49,764 nt of DNA from DASSUC01 sp035649895 (GTDB taxonomy: Bacteria > Actinomycetota > Actinomycetes > Mycobacteriales > Micromonosporaceae), in assembly GCA_035649895.1 (NCBI GenBank), contig DASRIS010000023.1, positions 1 to 49,764 on the forward strand, read 5' to 3'. This document shows, piece after piece, positions 30,987 to 38,922 of the stretch. Under the pieces are notes generated by a model that was not told where the DNA came from, did no database searches, and saw only the letters and a list, made by a program, of their open reading frames with translations. Both the position numbers and the translations under genes were made by a program. Every line of letters begins with the position of its first letter. Position 1 is the first letter of the stretch.

Positions 30987-31573
30987 ATGTTCACCGGGAT
31001 CGTCGAGGAGCTCGGCGAGGTCGTCGAGGTGGTCGGGACCGCGGGCGGGATCAGGCTCGCGGTGCGCGGCCCGCGCCTGGCCGCGGAGGCCGGTCACGGC
31101 GACTCGATCGCGGTCAACGGGGTGTGCCTGACCGTGGTCAGCGTCGACGGGCCGGTCTTCACCGCGGACGTGATGGCCGAGACGCTGCGGCGTACCGCCC
31201 TGGGCCGGCTGCACCCGGGCGACCGGGTCAACCTCGAGGGCGCCGCCCGCCTGGGCGACCGGCTCGGCGGCCACCTGGTGCAGGGCCACGTCGACGGCCT
31301 CGGCACCATCCTGTCCCGCAGCCCGCGCGGGGACTGGGAGCTGGTGCGGTTCTCCCTGCCGGAGCCGCTGCGCCGGTACGTCGTCGAGAAGGGCTCGATC
31401 ACCGTGGACGGGGTCTCGCTCACCGTGGTCGACGTCGACGGGGAGAGCTTCTCGGTCGGCCTGATCCCGACCACGCTCAGCTTGACCAGCCTGGGCCGCA
31501 AGGGCGTCGGCGACCCGGTGAACCTGGAGGTCGACGTGATCGCCAAGTACGTCGAGCGGCTGGTGTCGCTGCG

Positions 31574-31577
<4 letters not shown>
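30987..31577 (+). CDS. ribE: Riboflavin synthase alpha subunit
   Basis: Riboflavin synthase dismutates two 6,7-dimethyl-8-ribityllumazine molecules to riboflavin. The 196-residue protein is two lumazine-binding barrels in tandem: MFTGIVEELGEV...SIAVNGVCLTVV and HLVQGHVDGLG...SITVDGVSLTVVDV. ATG 30987 was chosen over ATG 30981 because it begins exactly at the conserved MFTGIVEE and has GGAGGG at proper spacing (30975-30980). Its stop overlaps the ribBA start. Confidence 0.95.
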
Positions 31578-32788
<1,211 letters not shown>

Positions 32789-32799
32789 GCTGGGTAGCT

Positions 32800-32828
32800 G
32801 TGGCCGCCGAGCGAAGCGAGGTGGCCGC
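32800..32828 (+). repeat. REP-like element at the ribBA/ribH junction
   Basis: GTGGCCGC occurs twice (32800-32807 and 32821-32828) around CGAGCGAAGCGAG. The core GAGCGAAGCGAG (32809-32820) differs by one base from the core at the pyrB/pyrC junction. The element ends directly before the ribH TTG. Confidence 0.65.
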
Positions 32829-33302
32829 TTGAGCGGCTTTGGCGAGCCGGAGTCGTCCACGGTGGACGCTGCCGGGCTGGTGCTCGGGGTGGCGGCGACC
32901 CGCTGGCACGGGGAGCTGACCGGGCAGCTGCTCGACCGGGCTCTCGCCGCCGCCGCGAGCTGCGGCGTGGCCGAGGTGGTGACCGCCCGGGTGGCCGGCT
33001 CGGTGGAGCTGCCGGTGGTGGTGCAGGCCCTGGCCCGCCGGTGCGACGCCGTGGTCGCGCTCGGCGTGGTGGTCCGGGGCGAGACCGCCCACTTCGACTA
33101 CGTGTGCCGCGCGGTGACCGACGGCCTGGTCCGGGTGGCGCTGGACGAGTCCACCCCGGTCGCCCACGGTGTGCTCACCGTGGACACGGTCGAGCAGGCG
33201 CACCAGCGGGCCGGCTTCGCCGACTCGGCCGAGGACAAGGGCTGGGGGTCCACCGTCGCCGCGCTCGACGCGGCCCTGGCGCTGCGCGCGCTCAACAGGT
33301 AG
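32829..33302 (+). CDS. ribH: 6,7-Dimethyl-8-ribityllumazine synthase
   Basis: Lumazine synthase condenses the RibB and RibD products to the riboflavin precursor. The 157-residue protein shows VAATRWHGELTGQLLDRA, the substrate motif VAGSVELPVVVQALA, ALGVVVRGETAHFDYVC with the catalytic His (about residue 87), and FGVLT-like HGVLTVDTVEQAHQRAG. The start is TTG 32829, directly after a repeat element that has displaced any clear Shine-Dalgarno sequence. It closes the rib operon. The hisE-hisG pair that often follows in actinobacteria is not present. Confidence 0.94.
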   Translation: MSGFGEPESSTVDAAGLVLGVAATRWHGELTGQLLDRALAAAASCGVAEVVTARVAGSVELPVVVQALARRCDAVVALGVVVRGETAHFDYVCRAVTDGLVRVALDESTPVAHGVLTVDTVEQAHQRAGFADSAEDKGWGSTVAALDAALALRALNR

Positions 33303-33391
33303 AACCGGGTTCAGGTAAACCGGGACCGGGGGCCGCGCGTCGTACTCGCGTGACACCCAGACTGGTCTCGGCGGAGTGGGGCGGGAGGGCG

Positions 33392-33937
33392 ATGGTCTAT
33401 ACCGCCGCCACCGACGCGGGCGCCGCCGCGTGGGACGCAGACGAGGCGGTGACCCGCCTCTTCAGCGCCCACTACCGGCCGCTCGTGCGGCTGGCCGCGC
33501 TGCTGCTCAGCGACCGGGGAGCCGCCGAGGAGGTCGTGCAGGACGCGTACGTGGCCCTGCACGCCCACTGGCGCCGGCTCCGCGACGCCGACAAGGCCCT
33601 GGCCTACCTGCGGGCGTGCGTGGTCAACCGCTCCCGCTCGGCGCTGCGGCACCGGCGCGTGGTCGACCGGTACGCCCGGTCGGTCCGGCCGTTGCCGGAC
33701 GCGCCGAGCGCAGAGGCCGGCGCGCTCGGGGCCCTGGAGCACGCGGCCGTGGTGGCCGCGCTGCGGGCCCTGCCCACCCGGCAGCGGGAGGCGCTGGTCC
33801 TGCGTTACTACGTCGACCTCTCCGAGGCGGACATCGCCGAGACGATGGGGGTCAGTCGGGGTGCTGTGAAGAGCCACACCGCGCGGGGCATGGCCGCACT
33901 GCGGGCCGCCCTCGGCACGAGCGAGGCGATCGCATGA
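33392..33937 (+). CDS. ECF RNA polymerase sigma factor (SigE-family type)
   Basis: This 181-residue extracytoplasmic-function sigma factor has region 2 (FSAHYRPLVRLAALLLSDRGAAEEVVQDAYVALHAHW, in pieces, about residues 24-61) and region 4 (LRALPTRQREALVLRYYVDLSEADIAETMGVSRGAVKSHTARGMAALR in pieces, about 127-173) with the -35-recognition helix. ATG 33392 with GGAG 4 nt upstream is preferred; an in-frame GTG 33350 would add 14 residues. Its stop overlaps the next gene, which encodes a membrane protein with a short cytoplasmic N-terminus, a typical sigma/anti-sigma arrangement. Confidence 0.9.
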   Translation: MVYTAATDAGAAAWDADEAVTRLFSAHYRPLVRLAALLLSDRGAAEEVVQDAYVALHAHWRRLRDADKALAYLRACVVNRSRSALRHRRVVDRYARSVRPLPDAPSAEAGALGALEHAAVVAALRALPTRQREALVLRYYVDLSEADIAETMGVSRGAVKSHTARGMAALRAALGTSEAIA

Positions 33938-34995
33938 ACGAACACGACCTCCGTCGGGTTCTCGACGCCGAAGCGGCGAGCGTAGAGGTGTCCCCGGATG
34001 CACTGGTGGCCATCCGCCAGCGCATCGCGGCACGCCGGGCGCGGTGGCTACCCCGAGGAGGAGCCATGTTCGCCGTCAGCACCGGGGGCCTCGCCGCTCT
34101 CGCTACCGCCGTCGCCGTCTTCGCCGGCGTGGGCAGCTGCGCCCCGCGTACCGACCCACCGCCGCCACCGGCCGCTTCCACGCCGGTCGAGACCCCGTCG
34201 CACACGCCGTCACCGGTGCAGCCGGCCCCGCCCGGCCCGACCGCGGCCCCGCCGTCGACCACTAGGCCGCCGCAGTCGGTCTCCGCGTCTGTGCCGGTCT
34301 ACTACATCGGGCTCGACCGCAACCGCCCGCGGCTCTACCGCGAGTTCCACCAGCTGCCGGTCGGTGACGGCTCGCCTGCGGCCAGGACCCGGGCCGCGGT
34401 CACCGAGATGCTCGACGGGCAGAGCGCGTACGACCCGGACTACGCCAGCTCCTGGCCGGCCAGCGCGCGCGTACGCAGCGTGCGGATCGCCGGTGACGCG
34501 GTCGTGGTGGACCTGACCGGGGCGAGCCAGAACTCGGTCGGCTCCGAGTACGCCCACCAGGCTGTGCAGCAGCTGATCTGGACGGCGACCGCAGCCAGCG
34601 GCAAGCAGAAGGTGCGCATCCTGCTCGACGGGGCGCCGGTCAGCGAGCTCTGGGGCTCTGTCGCGGTCGCCGGGGACCTGCAGCGGGGGCCAGCGTTGCA
34701 GGTGCTGGCGCTGATCTGGCTGATCAGCCCGCAGCACGGGGCGACCGTGGGGCGCACGTTCGAGGTGCACGTGGACGGTACGGTCTTCGAGGCCACGGTG
34801 CAGCTGCGGGTGGTGCAGAACGGCAAGACCATCACCGAGCGGGTGCTGACCCTCAGCATCGGGGCGCCCAGCCGGGGCGAGGGCCGGCTCAGCCTGACCC
34901 TGCCACCGGGCGCCTACACGGTCGAGGCGTTCGCCTACTCCGCCGAGGACGGCAGCATCCAGCACCTGGACAACCACCAGATAACGGTGCGCTGA
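33934..34995 (+). CDS. Membrane-anchored GerMN/Gmad2-domain protein, probable partner of the ECF sigma factor
   Basis: The 353-residue protein has a ~43-residue cytoplasmic N-terminus, one transmembrane helix (about 44-66), a Pro/Thr/Ser-rich linker (about 72-108), a GerMN domain (about 112-225: VPVYYIGLDRNRPRLYREFHQLP, in pieces, and ARTRAAVTEMLDG) and a C-terminal Gmad2-type immunoglobulin-like domain (about 232-352, from LIWLISPQHGATVGRTFEVH onward). Translational coupling to the sigma gene (ATGA) suggests that its N-terminus controls the sigma factor and its exported domains sense the cell surface. No classic zinc anti-sigma motif is present. The function is inferred from context. Confidence 0.8.
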   Translation: MNEHDLRRVLDAEAASVEVSPDALVAIRQRIAARRARWLPRGGAMFAVSTGGLAALATAVAVFAGVGSCAPRTDPPPPPAASTPVETPSHTPSPVQPAPPGPTAAPPSTTRPPQSVSASVPVYYIGLDRNRPRLYREFHQLPVGDGSPAARTRAAVTEMLDGQSAYDPDYASSWPASARVRSVRIAGDAVVVDLTGASQNSVGSEYAHQAVQQLIWTATAASGKQKVRILLDGAPVSELWGSVAVAGDLQRGPALQVLALIWLISPQHGATVGRTFEVHVDGTVFEATVQLRVVQNGKTITERVLTLSIGAPSRGEGRLSLTLPPGAYTVEAFAYSAEDGSIQHLDNHQITVR

Positions 34996-35006
34996 GCGGA
35001 GTAGCC

Positions 35007-35063
35007 GCCGGGCCTAGCGCCCGGCCCGGTCCGGTGCGGCCGTCCCTAGCGGACGGCCGCACC
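35007..35063. terminator. Two tandem terminator hairpins with identical CTAGC loops
   Basis: GCCGGGC-CTAGC-GCCCGGC (35007-35025) is followed by a 13-bp perfect stem (35033-35045 with 35051-35063), also with a CTAGC loop. They lie just after the GerMN-protein stop. The rest of the gap to 35165 shows nothing I can assign. Confidence 0.8.
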
Positions 35064-35165
35064 AGCCGTTGCCTACACCATCGCTGCCAGCCAGAGCCCG
35101 GACGGCACAACGGCTCTGCGTACCAGTGGCTTTGGATACCACGGCCACGTCGACAGATCGATCTC

Positions 35166-35191
35166 ATGCTACTGCTGTAGCATCAGCAGTA
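35166..35191. promoter_or_regulatory. Overlapping palindromes at the RHH antitoxin start (operator)
   Basis: Two inverted repeats interlock: ATGCTAC-TGCT-GTAGCAT (35166-35183) and TACTGCTG-TAGCAT-CAGCAGTA (35170-35191). The second reaches the A of the start codon. A TAGCAT (35178-35183) 7 nt before the ATG could be the -10 box of a leaderless transcript. Such an operator is typical for a ribbon-helix-helix autorepressor. Confidence 0.65.
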
Positions 35192-35430
35192 TGACGCGAC
35201 GGTTCAGCATCAGCCTGCCGGACGAGGTCGCCGCCGAGCTCGACCACGTCGACAACGCCTCGGCGTACATTGCCGAGGCGATCCGGATGCGCCGCTGCCG
35301 GGAGGCCACCCGTGGCGTACTGGCCGCTGCCGGATACCAGGTCACCGACGAGGGTGTCCGCCGTATCCGCGAGCGCGTCCGTGCGCTGGAGGCCCGCCGG
35401 CAGGCGCCCGGCGCGGAGGGCCAGGAATGA
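35191..35430 (+). CDS. Ribbon-helix-helix (CopG/VapB-like) antitoxin or repressor
   Basis: The 79-residue protein starts with the beta-strand RRFSISLPDEVAAELD and helix ASAYIAEAIRMR that form a ribbon-helix-helix dimer for DNA binding, followed by a charged, Arg/Glu-rich C-terminus that would bind a toxin. There is no Shine-Dalgarno sequence. It overlaps the PIN-like gene by 4 bp (ATGA), giving the classic antitoxin-first arrangement. Autoregulation through the palindromes over its start is likely. Confidence 0.78.
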   Translation: MTRRFSISLPDEVAAELDHVDNASAYIAEAIRMRRCREATRGVLAAAGYQVTDEGVRRIRERVRALEARRQAPGAEGQE

Positions 35431-35822
35431 GTGTCCGGGTCATCCTCGACACTTCGGCCTTGCTCTCCTACGCCCGCCTGAGCGGTCTGGCAGTGGGCGA
35501 GCTGGTCGCCATGGTCGAGGAGGACGGCGGCGCGGCGCTGGTCGGGGTGCCGGCCGCGAGCTTCCTGGCGGCGTACTCGGTGCTCGACAAGGACGAGCGG
35601 TCACTCCTGGTGGACCTGGCGACGAAGATCGACGGGGTGACCACCATCCTGCCGCTGCTCGGGGCGGACGCCGTGGAGGTGGCCGGGCTCGACGCCCGGC
35701 TGGGAGCCGCTGGCCTCGGACACGCGGTCGTTGAGGCGCGCAGGCGGGGCAGCCTGCTCGCCACGTACGCAGGGAGCACCGCGCGGTGGGAGCTGCCTGA
35801 CGGCACGGTCCTCGACCTGTAG
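35427..35822 (+). CDS. PIN-like domain protein, possibly a degenerate VapC-type toxin
   Basis: The 131-residue protein begins like a PIN nuclease (VRVILDTSALLSY, with the first acidic residue Asp8) and has the family size. The other positions that normally carry acids look changed: VPAASFLAAYSVL lacks the Glu expected in this helix, LGAAGLGHAVVEARRRG lacks the Asp of the usual D-A motif, and LLATYAGS replaces the usual LLT-D. It may have lost RNase activity or be a variant subfamily. It is translationally coupled to the RHH gene. Confidence 0.7.
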   Translation: MSVRVILDTSALLSYARLSGLAVGELVAMVEEDGGAALVGVPAASFLAAYSVLDKDERSLLVDLATKIDGVTTILPLLGADAVEVAGLDARLGAAGLGHAVVEARRRGSLLATYAGSTARWELPDGTVLDL

Positions 35823-35876
35823 CGGGTCCGGCCCGGCCAGGTGGCTCGGCTGGCCTGCCGCCTACACTTGGACGCT

Positions 35877-36344
35877 GTGACACCGAGGGTCCGCATCCGG
35901 CCGCGCCGGGTCCGCGTGGTGGCGTGGGTCGCCGCGGTCGCGGTGGTGGTCGTCTCCGCCGCGGTCGCCACCGGGCTGCGCGGCAGCACCGGCGCCGGCA
36001 CCGCGGTCTTCCAGCCCGGTGACCAGATCGCGATGATCGGTCTCGGCCTGGTCGGGGCAGCCGCCATCCTGGCGTTCACCCGCCCGCTGGTGGAGGCGGA
36101 CAGCGAACGGATCCGGATCCGCAACATTGTCGGTGGGTACGAGCTGCCCTGGCAGGTCGTCCGGGCGGTGCGCTTCGAGCACGGTGCCTCCTGGGCCACG
36201 CTGGAGCTCGCCGACGACGACGTGGTCTCGGTCCTGGCCGTGCAGCGGGCGGACAAGGAGCACGCCGTGCGGGCCGTGCGCGCGCTGCGTACCCTGCTTG
36301 AGGAGAGCCGGGCTACGCCGGCCGTGCCTGCCGACGGCGACTGA
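35877..36344 (+). CDS. Small membrane protein with a PH-like domain
   Basis: The 155-residue protein has a basic N-terminus (RVRIRPRRVRV), two hydrophobic helices (about residues 11-32 and 45-64) and a C-terminal bacterial PH-like domain in which IRIRNIVGGYELPWQVVRAVRF is the clearest signature (in pieces), followed by WATLELADDDVVSVLAVQ. Similar proteins are found near infC in other actinobacteria. A TACACT box (35863-35868) ends 8 nt before GTG 35877 and there is no Shine-Dalgarno sequence, so the mRNA is probably leaderless. Function unknown. Confidence 0.75.
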   Translation: MTPRVRIRPRRVRVVAWVAAVAVVVVSAAVATGLRGSTGAGTAVFQPGDQIAMIGLGLVGAAAILAFTRPLVEADSERIRIRNIVGGYELPWQVVRAVRFEHGASWATLELADDDVVSVLAVQRADKEHAVRAVRALRTLLEESRATPAVPADGD

Positions 36345-36625
36345 CCCCCGCGGCGGCGGTTGTGGCATGCCCGGTCTGCTCGCGGGCGAGCGATACGCCT
36401 GATAGTCTTGTCAGGTCGACCAACCGTCATCACTGGTGATGGTGCCGAAGCGGAGCGCCTGCTCCCACCCGAGCTGCCGATCCTTCAGCGGCCGGGTCCG
36501 GTCAAGCCGGCGACCTGCCGGCTGGTGCGCGTGCGCACCTGACCGGTCGAGCGGGCTCTGGCGTATGCCAGGGCCTTCTGCTTTAGGTCGGCACCCGTTC
36601 CCTGCACAGCTACGGAGGAGGCCAC
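36345..36625 (+). promoter_or_regulatory. infC leader region
   Basis: This 281-bp stretch precedes infC. A TAGTCT box (36403-36408) is a candidate -10 and would give a leader of about 215 nt. Within it are a CATCA-CTGG-TGATG hairpin (36428-36441) and a stronger terminator-like hairpin at 36554-36575. Short open frames exist, but none has a convincing ribosome binding site and composition. Confidence 0.45.
36554..36583 (+). terminator. Terminator-like hairpin in the infC leader (candidate attenuator)
   Basis: GGCTCTGGC (36554-36562) pairs with GCCAGGGCC (36567-36575), a 9-bp stem with one G-U pair and a GTAT loop. It is followed by TTCTGCTTT, the closest thing to a U-tract in this window, 43 bp before the infC start. 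Confidence 0.55.
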
Positions 36626-37282
36626 ATCAGCGTCGAACCACGCGTGAACGAACAGATCCGGGCACGTGAGGTCCGACTGGTCGGTCCTGAGGGGGAGCAG
36701 GTGGGCATCGTCCCACTGGAGCGAGCCCTGCAGCTGGCCGCGGACGTCGACCTGGACCTGGTCGAGGTGGCGCCAATGGCGCGCCCGCCGGTGTGCAAGC
36801 TCATGGACTACGGCAAGTTCAAGTACGAGAGCGCACTCAAGGCGAGGGAAGCCCGGCGCAACCAGCAACAGACCGTCATCAAGGAGATGAAGCTCCGGCC
36901 AAAGATCGACTCGCATGACTACGAGACCAAGAAGGGTCACGTCGTGCGGTTCCTCAAGGCCGGCGACAAGGTCAAGGTGACGATTATGTTCCGCGGCCGC
37001 GAGCAGAGCCGCCCGGAGCTGGGGTTCCGGCTCCTGCGCCGGCTCTCCGAGGAGGTCGCGGAGCTTGGGTTCGTCGAGGCCGCTCCAAAGCAGGACGGGC
37101 GAAATATGATCATGGTGATCGCCCCGCACCGGGCCACCAAGGCCGCCGCCACCGCGTCCCGGGCGGGTGCCGCCACCCCGCGGCGCCTGGCCGAGGAGGT
37201 GGCGCAGGTACCCAGCGAGAACGGCGCGGGCGCGCCGGTTGGGCGCGCCAGCGAGGTGGCCCGTACCGCGGGCGAGGCATAA
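36626..37282 (+). CDS. infC: Translation initiation factor IF-3, probable ATC start
   Basis: IF-3 binds the 30S subunit and checks start codons. The protein shows the N-terminal domain VNEQIRAREVRLVGPEGEQVG (in pieces), PPVCKLMDYGKFKYE, and the C-terminal domain KEMKLRPKIDSHDY, VTIMFRGREQSRPELG and PKQDGRNMIMVIAP, with a ~40-residue Ala-rich tail. A strong GGAGGAGG (36614-36621) is positioned for ATC 36626 (4 nt after the last GG), giving the N-terminus ISVEPRVNEQ that matches family N-termini; GTG 36644 is the nearest standard start but lies 22 nt from that site. IF-3 genes elsewhere use rare AUU/AUC starts for autoregulation. Confidence 0.94.
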   Translation: MSVEPRVNEQIRAREVRLVGPEGEQVGIVPLERALQLAADVDLDLVEVAPMARPPVCKLMDYGKFKYESALKAREARRNQQQTVIKEMKLRPKIDSHDYETKKGHVVRFLKAGDKVKVTIMFRGREQSRPELGFRLLRRLSEEVAELGFVEAAPKQDGRNMIMVIAPHRATKAAATASRAGAATPRRLAEEVAQVPSENGAGAPVGRASEVARTAGEA

Positions 37283-37303
37283 GCCCACCGTGGGCGAGGC
37301 ATA
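37270..37303 (+). repeat. Small duplication of the infC 3' end
   Basis: GGGCGAGGCATA occurs at 37270-37281, spanning the last infC codons and most of its stop, and again at 37292-37303. It is a 22-bp-period tandem duplication in the infC-rpmI spacer. Confidence 0.65.
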
Positions 37304-37347
37304 GAGCCGCCCCCGCCATGGGCGGGTAGTCAGGGGAGAAACGCGTA

Positions 37348-37542
37348 ATGCCGAAGATGAAGAGCCACACCGGCATGGGCAAGCGGGTCCGTGTGACCGG
37401 CGGCGGGAGGATCGTCTCCGAGCAGGCGGGCAAGCGGCACAAGCTGGAGGCCAAGTCCTCCCGACGGACCCGTCGGCTGACCGGCACGGTCGAGGTCGCC
37501 AAGGCCGATGTCAAGAGGATCAAGAAGCTGCTGGGCCGCTGA
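37348..37542 (+). CDS. rpmI: 50S ribosomal protein L35
   Basis: The 64-residue basic protein starts with the conserved MPKMKSHTGMGKRVRVTGGG and ends KRIKKLLGR, typical L35. GGGGAGA precedes the ATG. It is the middle gene of the universal infC-rpmI-rplT operon. Confidence 0.97.
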   Translation: MPKMKSHTGMGKRVRVTGGGRIVSEQAGKRHKLEAKSSRRTRRLTGTVEVAKADVKRIKKLLGR

Positions 37543-37572
37543 GGCGCGCCGCGGACGAGGAGGAGTGCAGAC

Positions 37573-37959
37573 GTGGCACGCGTCAAGCGGGCACTGAATG
37601 CCCAGAAGAAGCGCCGTACCGTGCTGGAGGCGGCGAGCGGGTACCGCGGGCAGCGCTCGCGGCTCTACCGCAAGGCAAAGGAGCAGATGCTCCACTCGCT
37701 CAACTACGCGTACCGGGACCGCCGGGACCGCAAGGGTGACTTCCGCCAGCTGTGGATCACCCGGATCAACGCGGCCGCCCGCGCCAACGGCATGACGTAC
37801 AACCGGCTCATCCAGGGTCTCAAGCTCGCCGGGGTGGAGGTCGACCGCAAGATCCTGGCCGACCTCGCGGTGCACGAGGGCCCTGCCTTCGCCGCCCTGG
37901 TCGACGTGGCCCGCAAGGCCGTGGCGGACTCCACGGCGGCGGACCCCACGGCCGCCTGA
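37573..37959 (+). CDS. rplT: 50S ribosomal protein L20
   Basis: L20 is an early 23S rRNA-binding protein needed for 50S assembly. The 128-residue protein shows MARVKRALNAQKKRRTVLE, GYRGQRSRLYRKAKEQ, YRDRRDRKGDFRQLWITRIN and NGMTYNRLIQGLKLAGVEVD. GTG 37573 follows GAGGAGGAG. L20 represses its own operon in some bacteria. A strong hairpin follows 19 bp after the stop. Confidence 0.97.
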   Translation: MARVKRALNAQKKRRTVLEAASGYRGQRSRLYRKAKEQMLHSLNYAYRDRRDRKGDFRQLWITRINAAARANGMTYNRLIQGLKLAGVEVDRKILADLAVHEGPAFAALVDVARKAVADSTAADPTAA

Positions 37960-37962
37960 GCC

Positions 37963-38841
37963 TTGCCGCATCCGGGACGACCCGGGGTGTCCGCTCCGGC
38001 AACGCAGCGGACACCCCGGGTCGTTGCTGCGCGGCGGCTGCAGCGCCGGCGCGAGCGCGACGCCGAACGGCTCTTCCTCGCCGAGGGGCCGCAGGCGGTC
38101 CGCGAGGCGGTGGGCGTGCCAGGTGCCGTGCAGGAGCTGTTCGGCACGCCGGATGCGCTGGACCGCCACGCCGGGCTGGTGGACGCCGCCCAGGCAGGCG
38201 GTGCGGGAGTCTGCCCGGTCACCGGGCAGGGCCTGGCCGCGCTCGCCGAGACGGTCAACCCGCAGGGGCTGGTGGCGGTGTGCCGCTACCTGGACGTGCC
38301 GCTGGCCGACGCGCTGGCGCCGCCGCCGCGGCTGGTCGCGGTGCTCGCCGAGGTCCGCGACCCGGGCAACGCCGGCACCGTGCTGCGTACGGCGGACGCG
38401 GCCGGGGCGGGCGCGGTGGTCTTCGCCGGTGACGCGGTCGACCCGTACAACGGCAAGTGTGTCCGCGCGTCCGCAGGGAGCCTGTTCCACCTGCCGGTGG
38501 TGCGCGGGGCGCCGGCCGGGGCCACGGTCGCTGCGCTGCGCTCGGCCGGCCTGCGGGTGCTCGCCGCCGACCCGTACGGCGAGGCGGACCTCGACGCGCT
38601 CGCCGATGCCGGGGCGCTGGCCGCGCCGACCGCCTGGCTGTTCGGCTCCGAGGCGCACGGGCTGGCTCCGGCGCTGGCCGCGGCGGCGCACCTGCGGGTA
38701 CGGGTGCCCCGCTACGGCCGGGCGGAGAGCCTGAACCTGGCTGCGGCGGCAGCGGTGTGCCTGTACGCTTCGGCTAGGGCGCTGCGCGGCGCTGGTCCTG
38801 TGCCTGCGCCAGATCGGGAAGACAGGGAGTCGCAGTGGTGA
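37963..38841 (+). CDS. SpoU/TrmH-family rRNA 2'-O-methyltransferase (TsnR-like)
   Basis: This SPOUT methyltransferase of up to 292 residues has an N-terminal L30e-like substrate domain (VVAARRLQRRRERDAERLFLAEGPQAVREA, in pieces, starting about residue 19) and the knotted catalytic domain with LAEVRDPGNAGTVLRTADA (motif 1), WLFGSEAHGL (motif 2) and RVPRYGRAESLNLAAAAAV (motif 3). Such genes commonly lie between rplT and pheS. Start choice is uncertain: TTG 37963 is 3 nt after the rplT stop, GTG 37987 is inside a hairpin arm, and neither has a good ribosome binding site. Family homology begins within the right arm of that hairpin. Confidence 0.88.
   Translation: MPHPGRPGVSAPATQRTPRVVAARRLQRRRERDAERLFLAEGPQAVREAVGVPGAVQELFGTPDALDRHAGLVDAAQAGGAGVCPVTGQGLAALAETVNPQGLVAVCRYLDVPLADALAPPPRLVAVLAEVRDPGNAGTVLRTADAAGAGAVVFAGDAVDPYNGKCVRASAGSLFHLPVVRGAPAGATVAALRSAGLRVLAADPYGEADLDALADAGALAAPTAWLFGSEAHGLAPALAAAAHLRVRVPRYGRAESLNLAAAAAVCLYASARALRGAGPVPAPDREDRESQW
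37978..38023 (+). terminator. 18-bp perfect stem-loop after rplT, overlapping the methyltransferase start
   Basis: The 18-nt arm 37978-37995 is perfectly complementary to 38006-38023, with a 10-nt loop. It lies 19 bp past the rplT stop, where the ribosomal protein operon would end. Its right arm also encodes the first conserved residues (QRTPRVV) of the downstream methyltransferase. Confidence 0.85.
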
Positions 38842-38888
38842 CGAGGTTCTTTACCCGGCCCGCCGGTCGCGGCGGGCGGCAGGGCTGA
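38835..38888 (+). CDS. Putative phenylalanine leader peptide of pheST
   Basis: A 17-codon ORF (GTG GTG ACG AGG TTC TTT ACC ... TGA) encodes VVTRFFTRPAGRGGRQG with two adjacent Phe codons. AGGGAG (38824-38829) lies 5 nt before the GTG, a better ribosome binding site than most genes here have. Its start overlaps the upstream methyltransferase stop. It lies 122 bp upstream of pheS and is followed by competing hairpins. By analogy with E. coli pheM, slow translation of the Phe codons would favour an antiterminator. Peptide translation and function are inferred. Confidence 0.5.
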   Translation: MVTRFFTRPAGRGGRQG

Positions 38889-38922
38889 CCTCGCGCTCTC
38901 CCATCCATCGCGCCGGCGGGCA

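Noticed and set aside
36360..36542. A 60-codon ORF in the infC leader as a possible leader peptide
   Set aside because: It has no ribosome binding site, no run of one regulatory codon, and its composition is that of random GC-rich sequence.
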